DNA of 21,109 nt from an uncultured Eubacterium sp. (lineage in GTDB: Bacteria; Bacillota; Clostridia; Lachnospirales; Lachnospiraceae). The position numbers were made by a program, and so were the translations under genes. The notes beneath the pieces were generated by a model that worked only from the letters and a program-made list of their open reading frames with translations, was not told the origin of the DNA and ran no database searches. The stretch spans positions 1-21,109 of the forward strand of contig URYE01000047.1 in the NCBI GenBank assembly GCA_900551945.1, written 5' to 3'. Shown here piece by piece: positions 6,901 through 14,118 of the stretch (the first letter of the stretch is position 1; every line of letters starts with the position of its first letter).

Positions 6901-8059
6901 TTAGCATTCGTAAGCCTTCCATTTTTATATTAATTGCTGAATTATGGTCACGCTTCATCACAAGACCACACATACATTTCATTATTCGCTTTGATAAATT
7001 TTTCATTTCAGGGTGGATTGTTCCACACTTATGACATATCTGACTTGATGCAAACCATTTATCCACTTTTATAAAATATTTACCTTTATCAACAAATTTA
7101 TATTCCAACATATTAAGAAACATTCCATATCCATTATCAAGTGTAGCTTTTCCGTTTCCAAAACCTTTGTTTGACATTGACTTCATATTAAGGTCTTCCA
7201 CACATACTACATCATACTGATTGACTATCTCAGTTGATATCTTATGTAAATTATCTAAACGTTGATTTGCAATGTGTCTATGTATTTTATTTACTTTTTT
7301 TAATTGTTTTAAGAAGTTTTTTGATTTTGTTTCTTTTTTCTTTGAGCCTTGCATATGTGACAATCTTTTTTGTGCCTTTGCAAGTTTTTTATGGTTTTCA
7401 CGATAGTATTTATGATTAGTCACTATATTGCCGTTATCATCAACATACAGACCGTCTGAAGCATAATCTAAACCGATAACATTATCTGTACAAATATTTT
7501 CTTTTGGTATATAAGTAACCTCATGTTCATACTCAAACAAAACCGAAGCATAATACTTCCCATTACTTTCTTCAGACACTGTTACAGATTTTAGTATCCA
7601 ATCACTTTTAGGCATTCGATGTATATTTATTTTTACCATACCAACTTTAGGGAGATTTATTCTATTCTTTTCTAATCTGATAGTAGGCTGTTTCAAATTA
7701 TTTGAAGGCTTCGGATACTGACAGTTTGTAGTATATGATTTTCTGCTGTGTTTTGCTGATTTGAACTTTGGAAAACCATTTTTCTTTTTGCGTGACTTGC
7801 TAAAATAATTACGAAATGCTTCTTGCAAATCAAGCTGTTTATTTGCAAGAGCAAGGCTATCTATTTCTTTTAGATACGGATATTCTTTTTTATATTTTGC
7901 TGGTGTAACACTAGCAAAACGACCTGTAGATTTATAACTTTCAATCTTATCAGCAAGCATAAGATTATAGACCTTACGGCAACAACCAAAGGTCTTAGCA
8001 AACATAATTATTTGTTCAGTTGTAGGGTATAATCTGTACTTAATTGCTTTATTTGCCAT
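6887..8059 (-). CDS. tnpB: TnpB, RNA-guided nuclease of an IS200/IS605-type element
   Basis: A 390-residue TnpB. The N-terminus KAIKYRLYPTTEQ and the QLDLQEAFRNYF and GFPKFKS blocks are the typical OrfB/helix-turn-helix region. The split RuvC nuclease residues appear as D in GLDYASDGLYV, E in VCVEDLNMKSM, and D in KRDHNSAINIK. A zinc-binding motif lies between the last two (CHKC, then CMC), using the CxC variant in the second knuckle. All three acidic residues are present, so the protein looks catalytically competent. I place the start at 8059 (MANKAIK), because AGGGG precedes it. An in-frame ATG at 8101 adds 14 residues before that ribosome site. The family uses an omega RNA to cut DNA next to a TAM and helps retain the element. 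Confidence 0.92.
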   Translation of the reverse strand: MANKAIKYRLYPTTEQIIMFAKTFGCCRKVYNLMLADKIESYKSTGRFASVTPAKYKKEYPYLKEIDSLALANKQLDLQEAFRNYFSKSRKKKNGFPKFKSAKHSRKSYTTNCQYPKPSNNLKQPTIRLEKNRINLPKVGMVKINIHRMPKSDWILKSVTVSEESNGKYYASVLFEYEHEVTYIPKENICTDNVIGLDYASDGLYVDDNGNIVTNHKYYRENHKKLAKAQKRLSHMQGSKKKETKSKNFLKQLKKVNKIHRHIANQRLDNLHKISTEIVNQYDVVCVEDLNMKSMSNKGFGNGKATLDNGYGMFLNMLEYKFVDKGKYFIKVDKWFASSQICHKCGTIHPEMKNLSKRIMKCMCGLVMKRDHNSAINIKMEGLRMLKSAL

Positions 8060-8178
8060 CTTATTTCCCCTGTGATTGAATATATTGTTTGATAATATCA
8101 ACAGTACTACGCTTTGTTATGAATATATTATAATACTAGAATATAGAAAACTCAAGCCCACTGTACTCCGCAATTCAT

Positions 8179-8201
8179 CCCGCCACCTATAGAGGTGGGG
8201 G
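8179..8201 (-). repeat. Left-end subterminal hairpin of the tnpB element
   Basis: CCACCT (8183-8188) pairs with AGGTGG (8193-8198), extended by CCC/GGG around a one-base bulge. As at the right end, TTCTTGC follows the hairpin on the plus strand (8204-8210), consistent with a shared end structure. Confidence 0.6.
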
Positions 8202-8264
8202 ATTTCTTGCTCATGGTGTGTTAAAACTTAAAATAAAAATATATATTATTTAGTTTATATATGG

Positions 8265-8270
8265 TATAAT
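8265..8270 (+). promoter_or_regulatory. Extended -10 promoter of the DUF5050-like gene
   Basis: TGGTATAAT with the TATAAT at 8265-8270 lies 34 bp before the start codon. The -35 region is weak (about TATATT, 8242-8247). It lies outside the inferred tnpB element, about 45 bp from its left edge. Confidence 0.5.
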
Positions 8271-8304
8271 CTTTTTACAGAAAATACGAAACGGGGTGTA
8301 ACTT

Positions 8305-9333
8305 ATGAATAAATATATAAAACGAGCGATTGGAATACTTATTGCATTATTAATTGTTGGACTATTTGGATTTTATGTTTACAAATCTAACTCATTTGAC
8401 TGGAATGACGATACTGCTGTTGGTAATACTCCTGGTAATCTTAACAATGGCGGTCTTTTCTGTGAATACAATGGCAAGATTTACTTTGCCAATCCTTATG
8501 ACAGTGACAGATTATATGTTATGAACTCTGATTGTACAGATGCAAGAAAACTTAACGATGACTGTGTTGCATACATAAATGTATATAACAATTACATTTA
8601 CTATGTTAAGAACAACTTCTCAGAAGAAACTATTGGTGCTGTATTTAGAGGGCAGCTTTTCGGTCTTTACCGTTGTGAATTAGATGGAACTAACTGTAAA
8701 GCTTTGTACGATAAACTTACAGGAGTAGTTAGTCTTTGTGGCAATTATATTTACTATCAACACAATGACAACAAAAATCCACTTTCACTCTACAAAGTAA
8801 GAATTGATGGTAAAAATAACAAACAAGTTTCAGCAACACCATATAATCCAGCATGTGTAAACAATAAAAAAATATACTTTTCAGACGATACTAATAAAAA
8901 TAGAATATATAGTCTTAACACAGATAATGACTCAGTTTCCCCTTATTATGATGCTAATTCATATATGGTAGATATGCAGGGAATTTATCTTTACTATATA
9001 GACCTTGACAAAAATTACTCTTTAATGCGTTTTAATACATCCAATAAGACGGTTGAACTTTTATATACTCCTAATGTTGGTAAAGTTGTCAGCATTAATG
9101 TGTATGGAAATAAGCTTTTCTTCCAAATGGAAAGTGATGGCGGTGAAACTACTGGTCTTTATAGAATGAATATTGATGGAACTCAAGTTGAATATGTTGC
9201 ACATGGTAATCTTACAAAGGTTTCATGCACTTCAAAATATACTTTCTTTAGATATTACGAAGAACCTAACGTACTTTATCGAGTTCCAACAACAGGCGCA
9301 ATAGCTTCAGTTGAAGAAATTGTCATAAAGTAA
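8305..9333 (+). CDS. Membrane-anchored DUF5050-like beta-propeller protein
   Basis: A 342-residue protein with a short basic N-terminus (MNKYIKR) and one hydrophobic segment at about 8-26, so it is probably anchored in the membrane with its body outside the cytoplasm. The remainder consists of repeats of roughly 40-45 residues built around IYY/IYF strands and LYR/LYV...DG turns (for example LYRCELDGTNCKALYD, LYKVRIDGKNNKQVS, LYRMNIDGTQVEYVA). This is the pattern of DUF5050 / YWTD-like propellers common in Clostridia. No catalytic motif is visible, so a binding or surface role is an inference. GGGGTG lies upstream of the ATG. It is the only plus-strand gene between 1 and 17600 that I can support, and it converges with the ferredoxin-tailed gene across a shared hairpin. 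Confidence 0.7.
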   Translation: MNKYIKRAIGILIALLIVGLFGFYVYKSNSFDWNDDTAVGNTPGNLNNGGLFCEYNGKIYFANPYDSDRLYVMNSDCTDARKLNDDCVAYINVYNNYIYYVKNNFSEETIGAVFRGQLFGLYRCELDGTNCKALYDKLTGVVSLCGNYIYYQHNDNKNPLSLYKVRIDGKNNKQVSATPYNPACVNNKKIYFSDDTNKNRIYSLNTDNDSVSPYYDANSYMVDMQGIYLYYIDLDKNYSLMRFNTSNKTVELLYTPNVGKVVSINVYGNKLFFQMESDGGETTGLYRMNIDGTQVEYVAHGNLTKVSCTSKYTFFRYYEEPNVLYRVPTTGAIASVEEIVIK

Positions 9334-9334
9334 A

Positions 9335-9450
9335 AACTATGAGAAACTCTCTTTAAGCACCTTTCTAGTTATCACGACAACCGTTAAGTTTTCGTGCAAG
9401 CACTAACTTGACTTGTTTTTGTATAAACTAAAACAGAATTTTTCATAACT
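9335..9450 (+). repeat. Second repeat family, copy 1 (~115 nt)
   Basis: It begins AACTATGAGAAA, has a partial hairpin (AACTA...AGAAA with TTTCTAGTT), then GTTAAGTT/AACTTGAC around GTGCAAGCAC, and ends in TTTTTGTATAAACTAAAACAG. The same block order occurs at 10334-10438. It overlaps the region just after the DUF5050-like gene. Confidence 0.55.
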
Positions 9451-9472
9451 TATCACATTTATTTTGATATAA

Positions 9473-9570
9473 AAAAAGAGTTGCTGCATTTACGAAATTT
9501 ATATACAATATAGAATTTATTAATTAAATATCTATTTTATATAAATTTTCTTATCGCAACAGCTCTTTTT
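9473..9570. terminator. Long bidirectional terminator hairpin
   Basis: AAAAAGAGTTGCTGC (9473-9487) pairs with GCAACAGCTCTTTTT (9556-9570), with one mismatch and one wobble depending on strand. An inner stem, AAATTTATATA/TATATAAATTT, extends it. U runs follow in both directions. It lies between the convergent ends of the DUF5050-like gene (plus) and the ferredoxin-tailed flavoprotein gene (minus). Confidence 0.75.
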
Positions 9571-9616
9571 AATTATAAAATTTTCCAATTCAATTCTATA
9601 ATTTATTGTACATTTC

Positions 9617-10240
9617 TTATCTTTTCTCTACTGCATTAAAAGGACATACTTCCATACAATTTCCACAGTGAAGACAATGCTCTTGATTAATAACTAATGG
9701 CTTTTTACTTAAGTCAATACATTTTTGTGGACATTTTGAATAGCACATTTTACAACCACGACATCTATCAGTTATAAAATAACCACCAACTACCTTTGTC
9801 GCATTTCCAAGCACAAAACTTTCTCTTGTTATCGGCTTTGTCGAAAGGTCAAAATACTCTCCATTTCCTTCATAAAGCTTAAAAACTTGTAAAGCAATTC
9901 TGCTTTCCTTTTGAGGATAAATTTCTGCCATATATGGATTACTTTCAAATATTTCATCAAGCTTATCACTTCCAATACATTCAACTTTACCTCTAACAGA
10001 AAATGCTCTCTTACTCATAGAATCACCTTCTCCTGCCATGCCACTTATTGCAATGTATTGTTGCTCCATAAGTTGTTTATATAATTCCTTTCCCTTTGCT
10101 GTCAAAAAATACAAACTATTCTCATCATGTAACATCATATCTATTACTCTTGTAACTGGTCGACCATCATTATCAAGAGTTGCCACAACTACAGAATGTA
10201 TGTCCTCGTGAATTATTTTTAAATAATCTTGTGTTCTCAT
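9617..10240 (-). CDS. Pyridoxamine 5'-phosphate oxidase-like flavin protein fused to a 2[4Fe-4S] ferredoxin domain
   Basis: A 207-residue protein. Residues 1-135 are a flavin-binding split barrel of the PNPOx-like family (VVVATLDNDGRPVTRVIDMM at 17-36, LYFLTAKGKELYKQL at 43-57). Residues about 158-203 carry two classical cluster motifs, C160-x2-C163-x2-C166-x3-C170-P and C189-x2-C192-x2-C195-x3-C199-P. The likely role is electron transfer between ferredoxin and a bound flavin; substrate unknown. I choose the ATG at 10240 because AGAGGA lies just upstream; an in-frame ATG at 10258 would lie ahead of that site. A shorter relative without the ferredoxin tail is encoded directly upstream, and the two share leader and trailer motifs, which suggests an old duplication. 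Confidence 0.88.
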   Translation of the reverse strand: MRTQDYLKIIHEDIHSVVVATLDNDGRPVTRVIDMMLHDENSLYFLTAKGKELYKQLMEQQYIAISGMAGEGDSMSKRAFSVRGKVECIGSDKLDEIFESNPYMAEIYPQKESRIALQVFKLYEGNGEYFDLSTKPITRESFVLGNATKVVGGYFITDRCRGCKMCYSKCPQKCIDLSKKPLVINQEHCLHCGNCMEVCPFNAVEKR

Positions 10241-10333
10241 AATATATCCTCTTTCCATTAAGCAAAATAGACATTTACAATTTACTTTACTAATTATTTA
10301 TACTAATGCAAAATTATAACACCTGCTTATTGC

Positions 10334-10438
10334 AACTATAAGAAACTATCCATCCAAATTTCTCATAGTTACAATAAACAATCTCTAAGTTCTCATGCAA
10401 GCACACACTTTAGCTTGTCTTTGCATAAATAAAAATTC
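10334..10438 (+). repeat. Second repeat family, copy 2 (~105 nt)
   Basis: AACTATAAGAAA (10334-10345) pairs with TTTCTCATAGTT (10359-10370). A CTAAGTTCTCATGCAAGCAC...CTTTAG block and TTTGCATAAATAAAA follow. It aligns in order and orientation with 9335-9450. It fills the space between the two flavoprotein genes, so each copy lies 3' of one of the pair. Confidence 0.55.
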
Positions 10439-10451
10439 TTACTTAATAGTA

Positions 10452-10847
10452 TTAAAATTCATAAGGAGGATTGCCAGAAAAATCTGCAATAACACCATGT
10501 GCATTGTCTAAGTAAAATACTTCAAATATTGGATTATCGGCTGTTTGATATTGACCCTTTACAATACCATTTTCCATACACATTTCCTTTACAGCCTTAT
10601 TATCTTCAAAAACTGCTGTTCCATAAAGCCTAATCCATGCGTATTCTGGACTTGAAACAGATATCTCAATCTCTGGATTAGCCTGCATATCTTTATAAAC
10701 ATCTTTTGTATTGTTAGTACAAAACCACAACTTTCCATCAAATTCCCCAGAAAACATAAATGGACGACACTTAGCCTTACCATCACGACCTACTGTTGCT
10801 AAATACTGTACTGGGTTAGCCTGTAAAAATTCTACTACTTTATTCAT
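10452..10847 (-). CDS. Pyridoxamine 5'-phosphate oxidase family (flavin-binding split barrel) protein
   Basis: A 131-residue single-domain member of the PNPOx-like family: QANPVQYLATVGRDGKAKCRPFMF at the start, GKLWFCTNNTKDVYKDMQANPEIEISV in the middle, and WIRLYGTAVFEDN. It probably binds FMN or a related flavin. The true substrate is unknown and it is unlikely to be the vitamin B6 enzyme PdxH. The only in-frame start is the ATG at 10847, since TAG lies two codons upstream. The Shine-Dalgarno is unusually distant and separated from the ATG by a hairpin. The promoter at 11011-11039 carries two matching dyads, so expression is probably controlled. An Rrf2 regulator is encoded about 500 bp upstream. 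Confidence 0.85.
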   Translation of the reverse strand: MNKVVEFLQANPVQYLATVGRDGKAKCRPFMFSGEFDGKLWFCTNNTKDVYKDMQANPEIEISVSSPEYAWIRLYGTAVFEDNKAVKEMCMENGIVKGQYQTADNPIFEVFYLDNAHGVIADFSGNPPYEF

Positions 10848-10888
10848 ACTCTAAATATTGCCACTATTTATAATAGTGACTCTCCTTT
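10848..10888 (-). promoter_or_regulatory. Displaced Shine-Dalgarno with intervening hairpin
   Basis: The minus strand reads AAAGGAGAG, then a 7-bp hairpin CACTATT/AATAGTG with a 3-nt loop (10862-10878), then 14 nt to the ATG. The AGGAG core is 34 nt from the start codon. A six-codon frame from a GTG at the end of the hairpin would stop at the TGA overlapping the ATG. The same layout precedes the acetolactate synthase subunit gene. Confidence 0.55.
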
Positions 10889-10984
10889 CGATATTTTTTC
10901 TCTATTAAATTCAGCAGATATTCCCAATCCACTTTACTAATTATTTATAACACTACACATAATAAATCGATTTATAATGCAATT

Positions 10985-11048
10985 GTTGTAACCATCTTTG
11001 TTACAGCACGATAATATCACCGTCTCGTTGTAATGTCAATAGTTACAA
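10985..11048 (-). promoter_or_regulatory. Promoter with two matching dyad operators
   Basis: TTGACA (11034-11039), 17 bp, TATTAT (11011-11016) on the minus strand gives a start near 11004. Two sites of the form GTTGTAA-N8-GTTACA (plus-strand reading, 11027-11048 and 10985-11006) overlap the -35 and the start point. They are 42 bp apart, four helical turns. A leader of about 155 nt to the flavoprotein ATG follows. Confidence 0.65.
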
Positions 11049-11180
11049 CTAAATTTATTTTCCTATTTCAATATTAAAAATTCTCCACCATCTCAATATA
11101 ACAATTTTATATTCATTACCACCAATCTCATCTAAAAAATTTTGAGTTTTCTTATTTTGCCTTACAATAAATCCCCATAA

Positions 11181-11334
11181 GATAGAAGCAGTATATAAAC
11201 AATAAATGCACTATTAAAAAGAACAATCCATTATATTTGTATGACAGTAGCGAACATACTTGTTCGATAATGGCATATAAATATAACGGATTGTTCTTTT
11301 TCTAGTGTGTTTATGTTTATATACTGCTGATATC
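11181..11334. repeat. Long-hairpin repeat, copy B
   Basis: Outer arms 11181-11201 and 11314-11334 pair at 19 of 21 positions. The inner arms ACAATCC...TATATTTGTATG and their partners, and the CGAACA/TGTTCG apex, are kept. It ends 39 bp past the Rrf2 gene's stop codon. Inside the 526-bp gap 10848-11373 the remaining DNA is the leader and promoter described separately plus AT-rich sequence with no gene. Confidence 0.88.
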
Positions 11335-11373
11335 TTCACAACATAAAAATTCAAAATAAGAAAACTCAAGGTA

Positions 11374-11805
11374 TCACTTCAAATACTTATCCAAATCTTT
11401 TTTCACATCTTCTAATGTAATTGATTGCAACTCCCTTTCCATAGCCGCCTGTACACAATTCAACTTATCATCTAACACATTATGAATATTCTTCCCCACA
11501 GGACATTTATAGTTAGGATTTTCATGGAAATGAAATAAATTATTCTCATTCACACATTCCACAGCCCTATATATATCAAGAAATGTAATATCAGATAATG
11601 CCTTAGTTATCTTAGCTCCACCTGTTCCCCTTGCAACTTCAATAAGACCTGCTGCCTTTAACTGAGATAAAATCTTGCGAATAATTACAGGATTGACATT
11701 CGTACTCGACGCAATAAAATCACTTGTAACTTTATAATCATCTTTAAATGTATCCACACACATAAAAATATGAATTGCAATTGTAAATCTACTTGAAATC
11801 TGCAT
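11374..11805 (-). CDS. Rrf2 family transcriptional regulator (YwnA-like)
   Basis: A 143-residue winged-helix regulator of the Rrf2 family: MQISSRFTIAIHIFMC at the start, a helix-turn-helix at about 25-60 (VTSDFIASSTNVNPVIIRKILSQLKAAGLIEV), and the RGTGGAKITKALSDITFLDIYRAVE wing and linker typical of the group. The three-cysteine iron-sulphur cluster motif of IscR/NsrR is absent (only KCPVGK and NCVQ), so it resembles the YwnA branch, which does not bind a cluster. GGAGTG lies before the ATG. Its targets are unknown; the paired dyads upstream of the neighbouring flavoprotein gene are candidates, but no matching dyad is obvious at its own promoter. Hairpin repeat B follows its 3' end. Confidence 0.88.
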   Translation of the reverse strand: MQISSRFTIAIHIFMCVDTFKDDYKVTSDFIASSTNVNPVIIRKILSQLKAAGLIEVARGTGGAKITKALSDITFLDIYRAVECVNENNLFHFHENPNYKCPVGKNIHNVLDDKLNCVQAAMERELQSITLEDVKKDLDKYLK

Positions 11806-11943
11806 TATATCACTCCATTTTAATAAACTATTTTACTTGCAATATCAACTATTTTCGTAACTTTTATATTAACTAACTATCAACTTTTTCATCAATTATT
11901 TATATAAAACAGCTACATTTGCATTGCTAATCTTACATCTAAA

Positions 11944-13158
11944 TTATAATTCATCAACAACCTGAAAGATATAAAACTTAAGATACAAAGACTCATCATC
12001 TGCCCAAAGAATTGGGTGGTCTGGTGACTGTGTTCTGTATTCAATCTGACGAAGCCTTTTATGTACATTAGAAGCCGCTTGAGCAATCGTCTTTGTAAAT
12101 AACTCAGGGTTCATAAAATGCGAACATGAACAAGTAGCTAAATAACCACCATTTTTAACAAGCTTCATAGCTCGCAAGTTAATCTCCCTATATCCCTTTG
12201 TAGCATTTTTAATAGAACTCCTTGACTTTGTAAAAGCTGGTGGGTCTAAAATTACAACGTCAAACTTTTCACCTTGCTTTTCCAACTCTGGTAACAATTC
12301 AAATACATCACGACATACAAACTTAACAGTATCTTGTAAGTTATTAAGCCTAGCATTTTCCTGTGCCTGCTTAACACCTAATTCAGACGCATCAACACCA
12401 AGTACACTCTTAGCACCTGCCATACCCGCATTTAACGCAAAAGAACCCGTATGTGTAAAGCAATCTAGCACTTTTGCCCCTTTACACATAGGCTTAATTG
12501 CTGCACGATTATATTTCTGGTCGAGGAAGAAACCTGTCTTTTGACCATCTTGTACATCAACATAATACTTAACACCATTTTCAACTATTTCAACCTTTGT
12601 ATCAAATTCTTCACCAATAAAGCCCTTGTGTCTTTCCATTCCTTCGTTAAGTCTTACTTTTGCATCACTTCTTTCGTAGACACCTCGTATCTTCATACCA
12701 TTTTCAAGAAGCACCTTCTTTAAAAGCTCGATAATAACAAGCTTAAATCTATCAATACCAAGTGCAAGTGACTCAACTACAAGTACATCTGAAAACTTGT
12801 CTATAACTATTCCCGGTAAAAAATCAGCTTCACCAAATACAAGTCGGCATGAGGACATATCAACTGTATGAAGTCTATAATCAACGCAGGCTCTTACTCG
12901 CTTTTCAAAAAATGCTTCATTAATTTCACTTGTATGACGGCTCAACATTCTTACTGTTATCTTAGACTTTCTATTGATAAAACCAACACCCATAAAGTAT
13001 CCGTCAAAGTCATTAACCCTTACAAGACCACCATCTATAACGTCACCTGTGATACTTTCAATCTCATTGTCATATATCCACATACCACCAGACTTTAAAG
13101 TTCTACCTTCCCCCTTTCTTATATTCACAATCCCTTGTATCTTATAAATATCTTCCAT
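11944..13158 (-). CDS. Class I SAM-dependent rRNA methyltransferase, RlmI-like (COG1092)
   Basis: A 404-residue protein with an N-terminal PUA-like RNA-binding domain (about 8-75, KGEGRTLKSGGMWIYDNEI) and a C-terminal Rossmann methyltransferase. Family signatures are DGQKTGFFLDQ (204-214), SAM motif I VLDCFTHTGSFALNAG (230-245), acidic VDAS after it, DPPAF (305-309) and the TCSCSH block (342-347). E. coli RlmI methylates cytosine 1962 of 23S rRNA; the exact target of this homologue is inferred only. AGAGGT precedes the ATG. Length is close to RlmI (396 residues). It lies downstream of the DMT gene, with hairpin repeat C between, and upstream of the Rrf2 gene. Confidence 0.88.
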   Translation of the reverse strand: MEDIYKIQGIVNIRKGEGRTLKSGGMWIYDNEIESITGDVIDGGLVRVNDFDGYFMGVGFINRKSKITVRMLSRHTSEINEAFFEKRVRACVDYRLHTVDMSSCRLVFGEADFLPGIVIDKFSDVLVVESLALGIDRFKLVIIELLKKVLLENGMKIRGVYERSDAKVRLNEGMERHKGFIGEEFDTKVEIVENGVKYYVDVQDGQKTGFFLDQKYNRAAIKPMCKGAKVLDCFTHTGSFALNAGMAGAKSVLGVDASELGVKQAQENARLNNLQDTVKFVCRDVFELLPELEKQGEKFDVVILDPPAFTKSRSSIKNATKGYREINLRAMKLVKNGGYLATCSCSHFMNPELFTKTIAQAASNVHKRLRQIEYRTQSPDHPILWADDESLYLKFYIFQVVDEL

Positions 13159-13275
13159 CTTAAAATGTACCTCTATCTTTCCTATATTTTTATAATCTTA
13201 CTTCCATTTACTACTAATAGCAATATACAATCTTTAAAATTTTCATATCTTAAACCTCAACATCCTAACGTTAAT

Positions 13276-13408
13276 ATATCATTAGTATATAAACTAAATC
13301 ACCATCAAAAAACACTGGTCTATATTTGTATTACAAACTTGTTCAATAGTGGCATACAAATATAGCCTGTTGTACTTTTACTGTTGTGTTTTTATATACT
13401 ACTAATAT
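13276..13408. repeat. Long-hairpin repeat, copy C (internally shortened)
   Basis: Arms 13276-13293 and 13391-13408 pair at 16 of 18 positions (...TTAGTATATAAA with TTTATATACTA...). The inner TCTATATTTGTA/TACAAATATAG stem is kept, but the apical GCGAACA half is partly deleted, leaving ACTTGTTCAATAGTGG. It ends 16 bp past the DMT gene's stop. Confidence 0.8.
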
Positions 13409-13424
13409 CTTTAAAACCTAAAGA

Positions 13425-13859
13425 TTACTTGCTCTTATTAAATATTACAACTCCTGCTACCGCCAACGCAATCCCTAAAAGCTTTATAAATGAAAAGTCA
13501 GCCTTTTTACTTCCAAACAATCCAAAAAGCTCCAAAAGATACGCTGCTGCAATCTGCGTAATAACAATTGTAACCTCAGCATTTGCAACACCCATACTTG
13601 AAACAGCCTTAACTACCGTAAATGTTATAAATGCCCCAATAATGCCACCTAACAGAGAAATCTTAGGTTGTACACTAAACAAGCCCCACACATTAGGTTT
13701 TCCATCAACAAACCACATTACAACACAAGTTATAAGAGCTGTAAGCTGTACAAAACTAGCTGTTACCCATATACTGCTGCTTTTAGTCATATTCGTATTA
13801 AATACGCCTTGAATACTCATAAGCGCACCCGATATCATTGCAATCAAAAAACCTGCCAT
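13425..13859 (-). CDS. DMT family transporter, short YdcZ/DUF606 type
   Basis: A 144-residue membrane protein with four to five hydrophobic segments: MAGFLIAMISGALMSIQGVFNT, SSIWVTASFVQLTALITCVVMWF, KISLLGGIIGAFITFTVVKAV, VTIVITQIAAAYLLELFGLFG, and LLGIALAVAGVVIFN at the end. This is the layout of DUF606 (YdcZ) proteins, half-size members of the drug/metabolite transporter superfamily; substrate unknown. I choose the ATG at 13859 because GGAGG lies 5 nt before it. In-frame upstream ATGs, up to 13958, lack a ribosome site. No partner YdcZ half is adjacent, so it may act as a homodimer. Confidence 0.85.
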   Translation of the reverse strand: MAGFLIAMISGALMSIQGVFNTNMTKSSSIWVTASFVQLTALITCVVMWFVDGKPNVWGLFSVQPKISLLGGIIGAFITFTVVKAVSSMGVANAEVTIVITQIAAAYLLELFGLFGSKKADFSFIKLLGIALAVAGVVIFNKSK

Positions 13860-14118
13860 ATTGTCCTCCATATTAATAATAACGTCTATGTTGTTTACAA
13901 ATTTGTCAAACAAATTCTTCTCAATTATAAGTACTTTTCTTAAATTTTGCTTTAACAATAAAACAAAAAGTCTTACTTAATAATATCAATAACAACATTT
14001 GTATTATATTTGACATTAATAATATGGACATTTTTTGAAAAAATATTCTAACGATAACACTACTTAATATTATTGATTTACGCCTTGCAAATAACCATTT
14101 TACAACATAAAAAACTCT

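Larger units (their letters stand above)
6742..8220 (-). mobile_element. IS200/IS605-superfamily element with tnpB only (IS1341-like)
   Basis: A tnpB gene is bounded by subterminal hairpins at both ends and no tnpA is present. On the minus strand the left end has a hairpin at 8179-8201 and probably begins after TTTTAA (8221-8226), which would serve as target/TAM sequence. The right end has a 9-bp hairpin (6750-6771) and finishes in GTAGTTCAC at 6742. No target duplication is expected for this family. Boundaries are inferred from end structure, so the left edge could shift by several bases. Without its own TnpA it would need one in trans. Confidence 0.75.

Noticed and set aside
8060..8101. Upstream ATG for tnpB
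   Set aside because: The AGGGG ribosome site lies within this segment and fits the downstream MANKAIK start, which is also the family's usual N-terminus.
13384..13812. 142-residue plus-strand reading frame
   Set aside because: It is antisense to the DMT transporter gene, whose protein has clear membrane segments and a GGAGG start.
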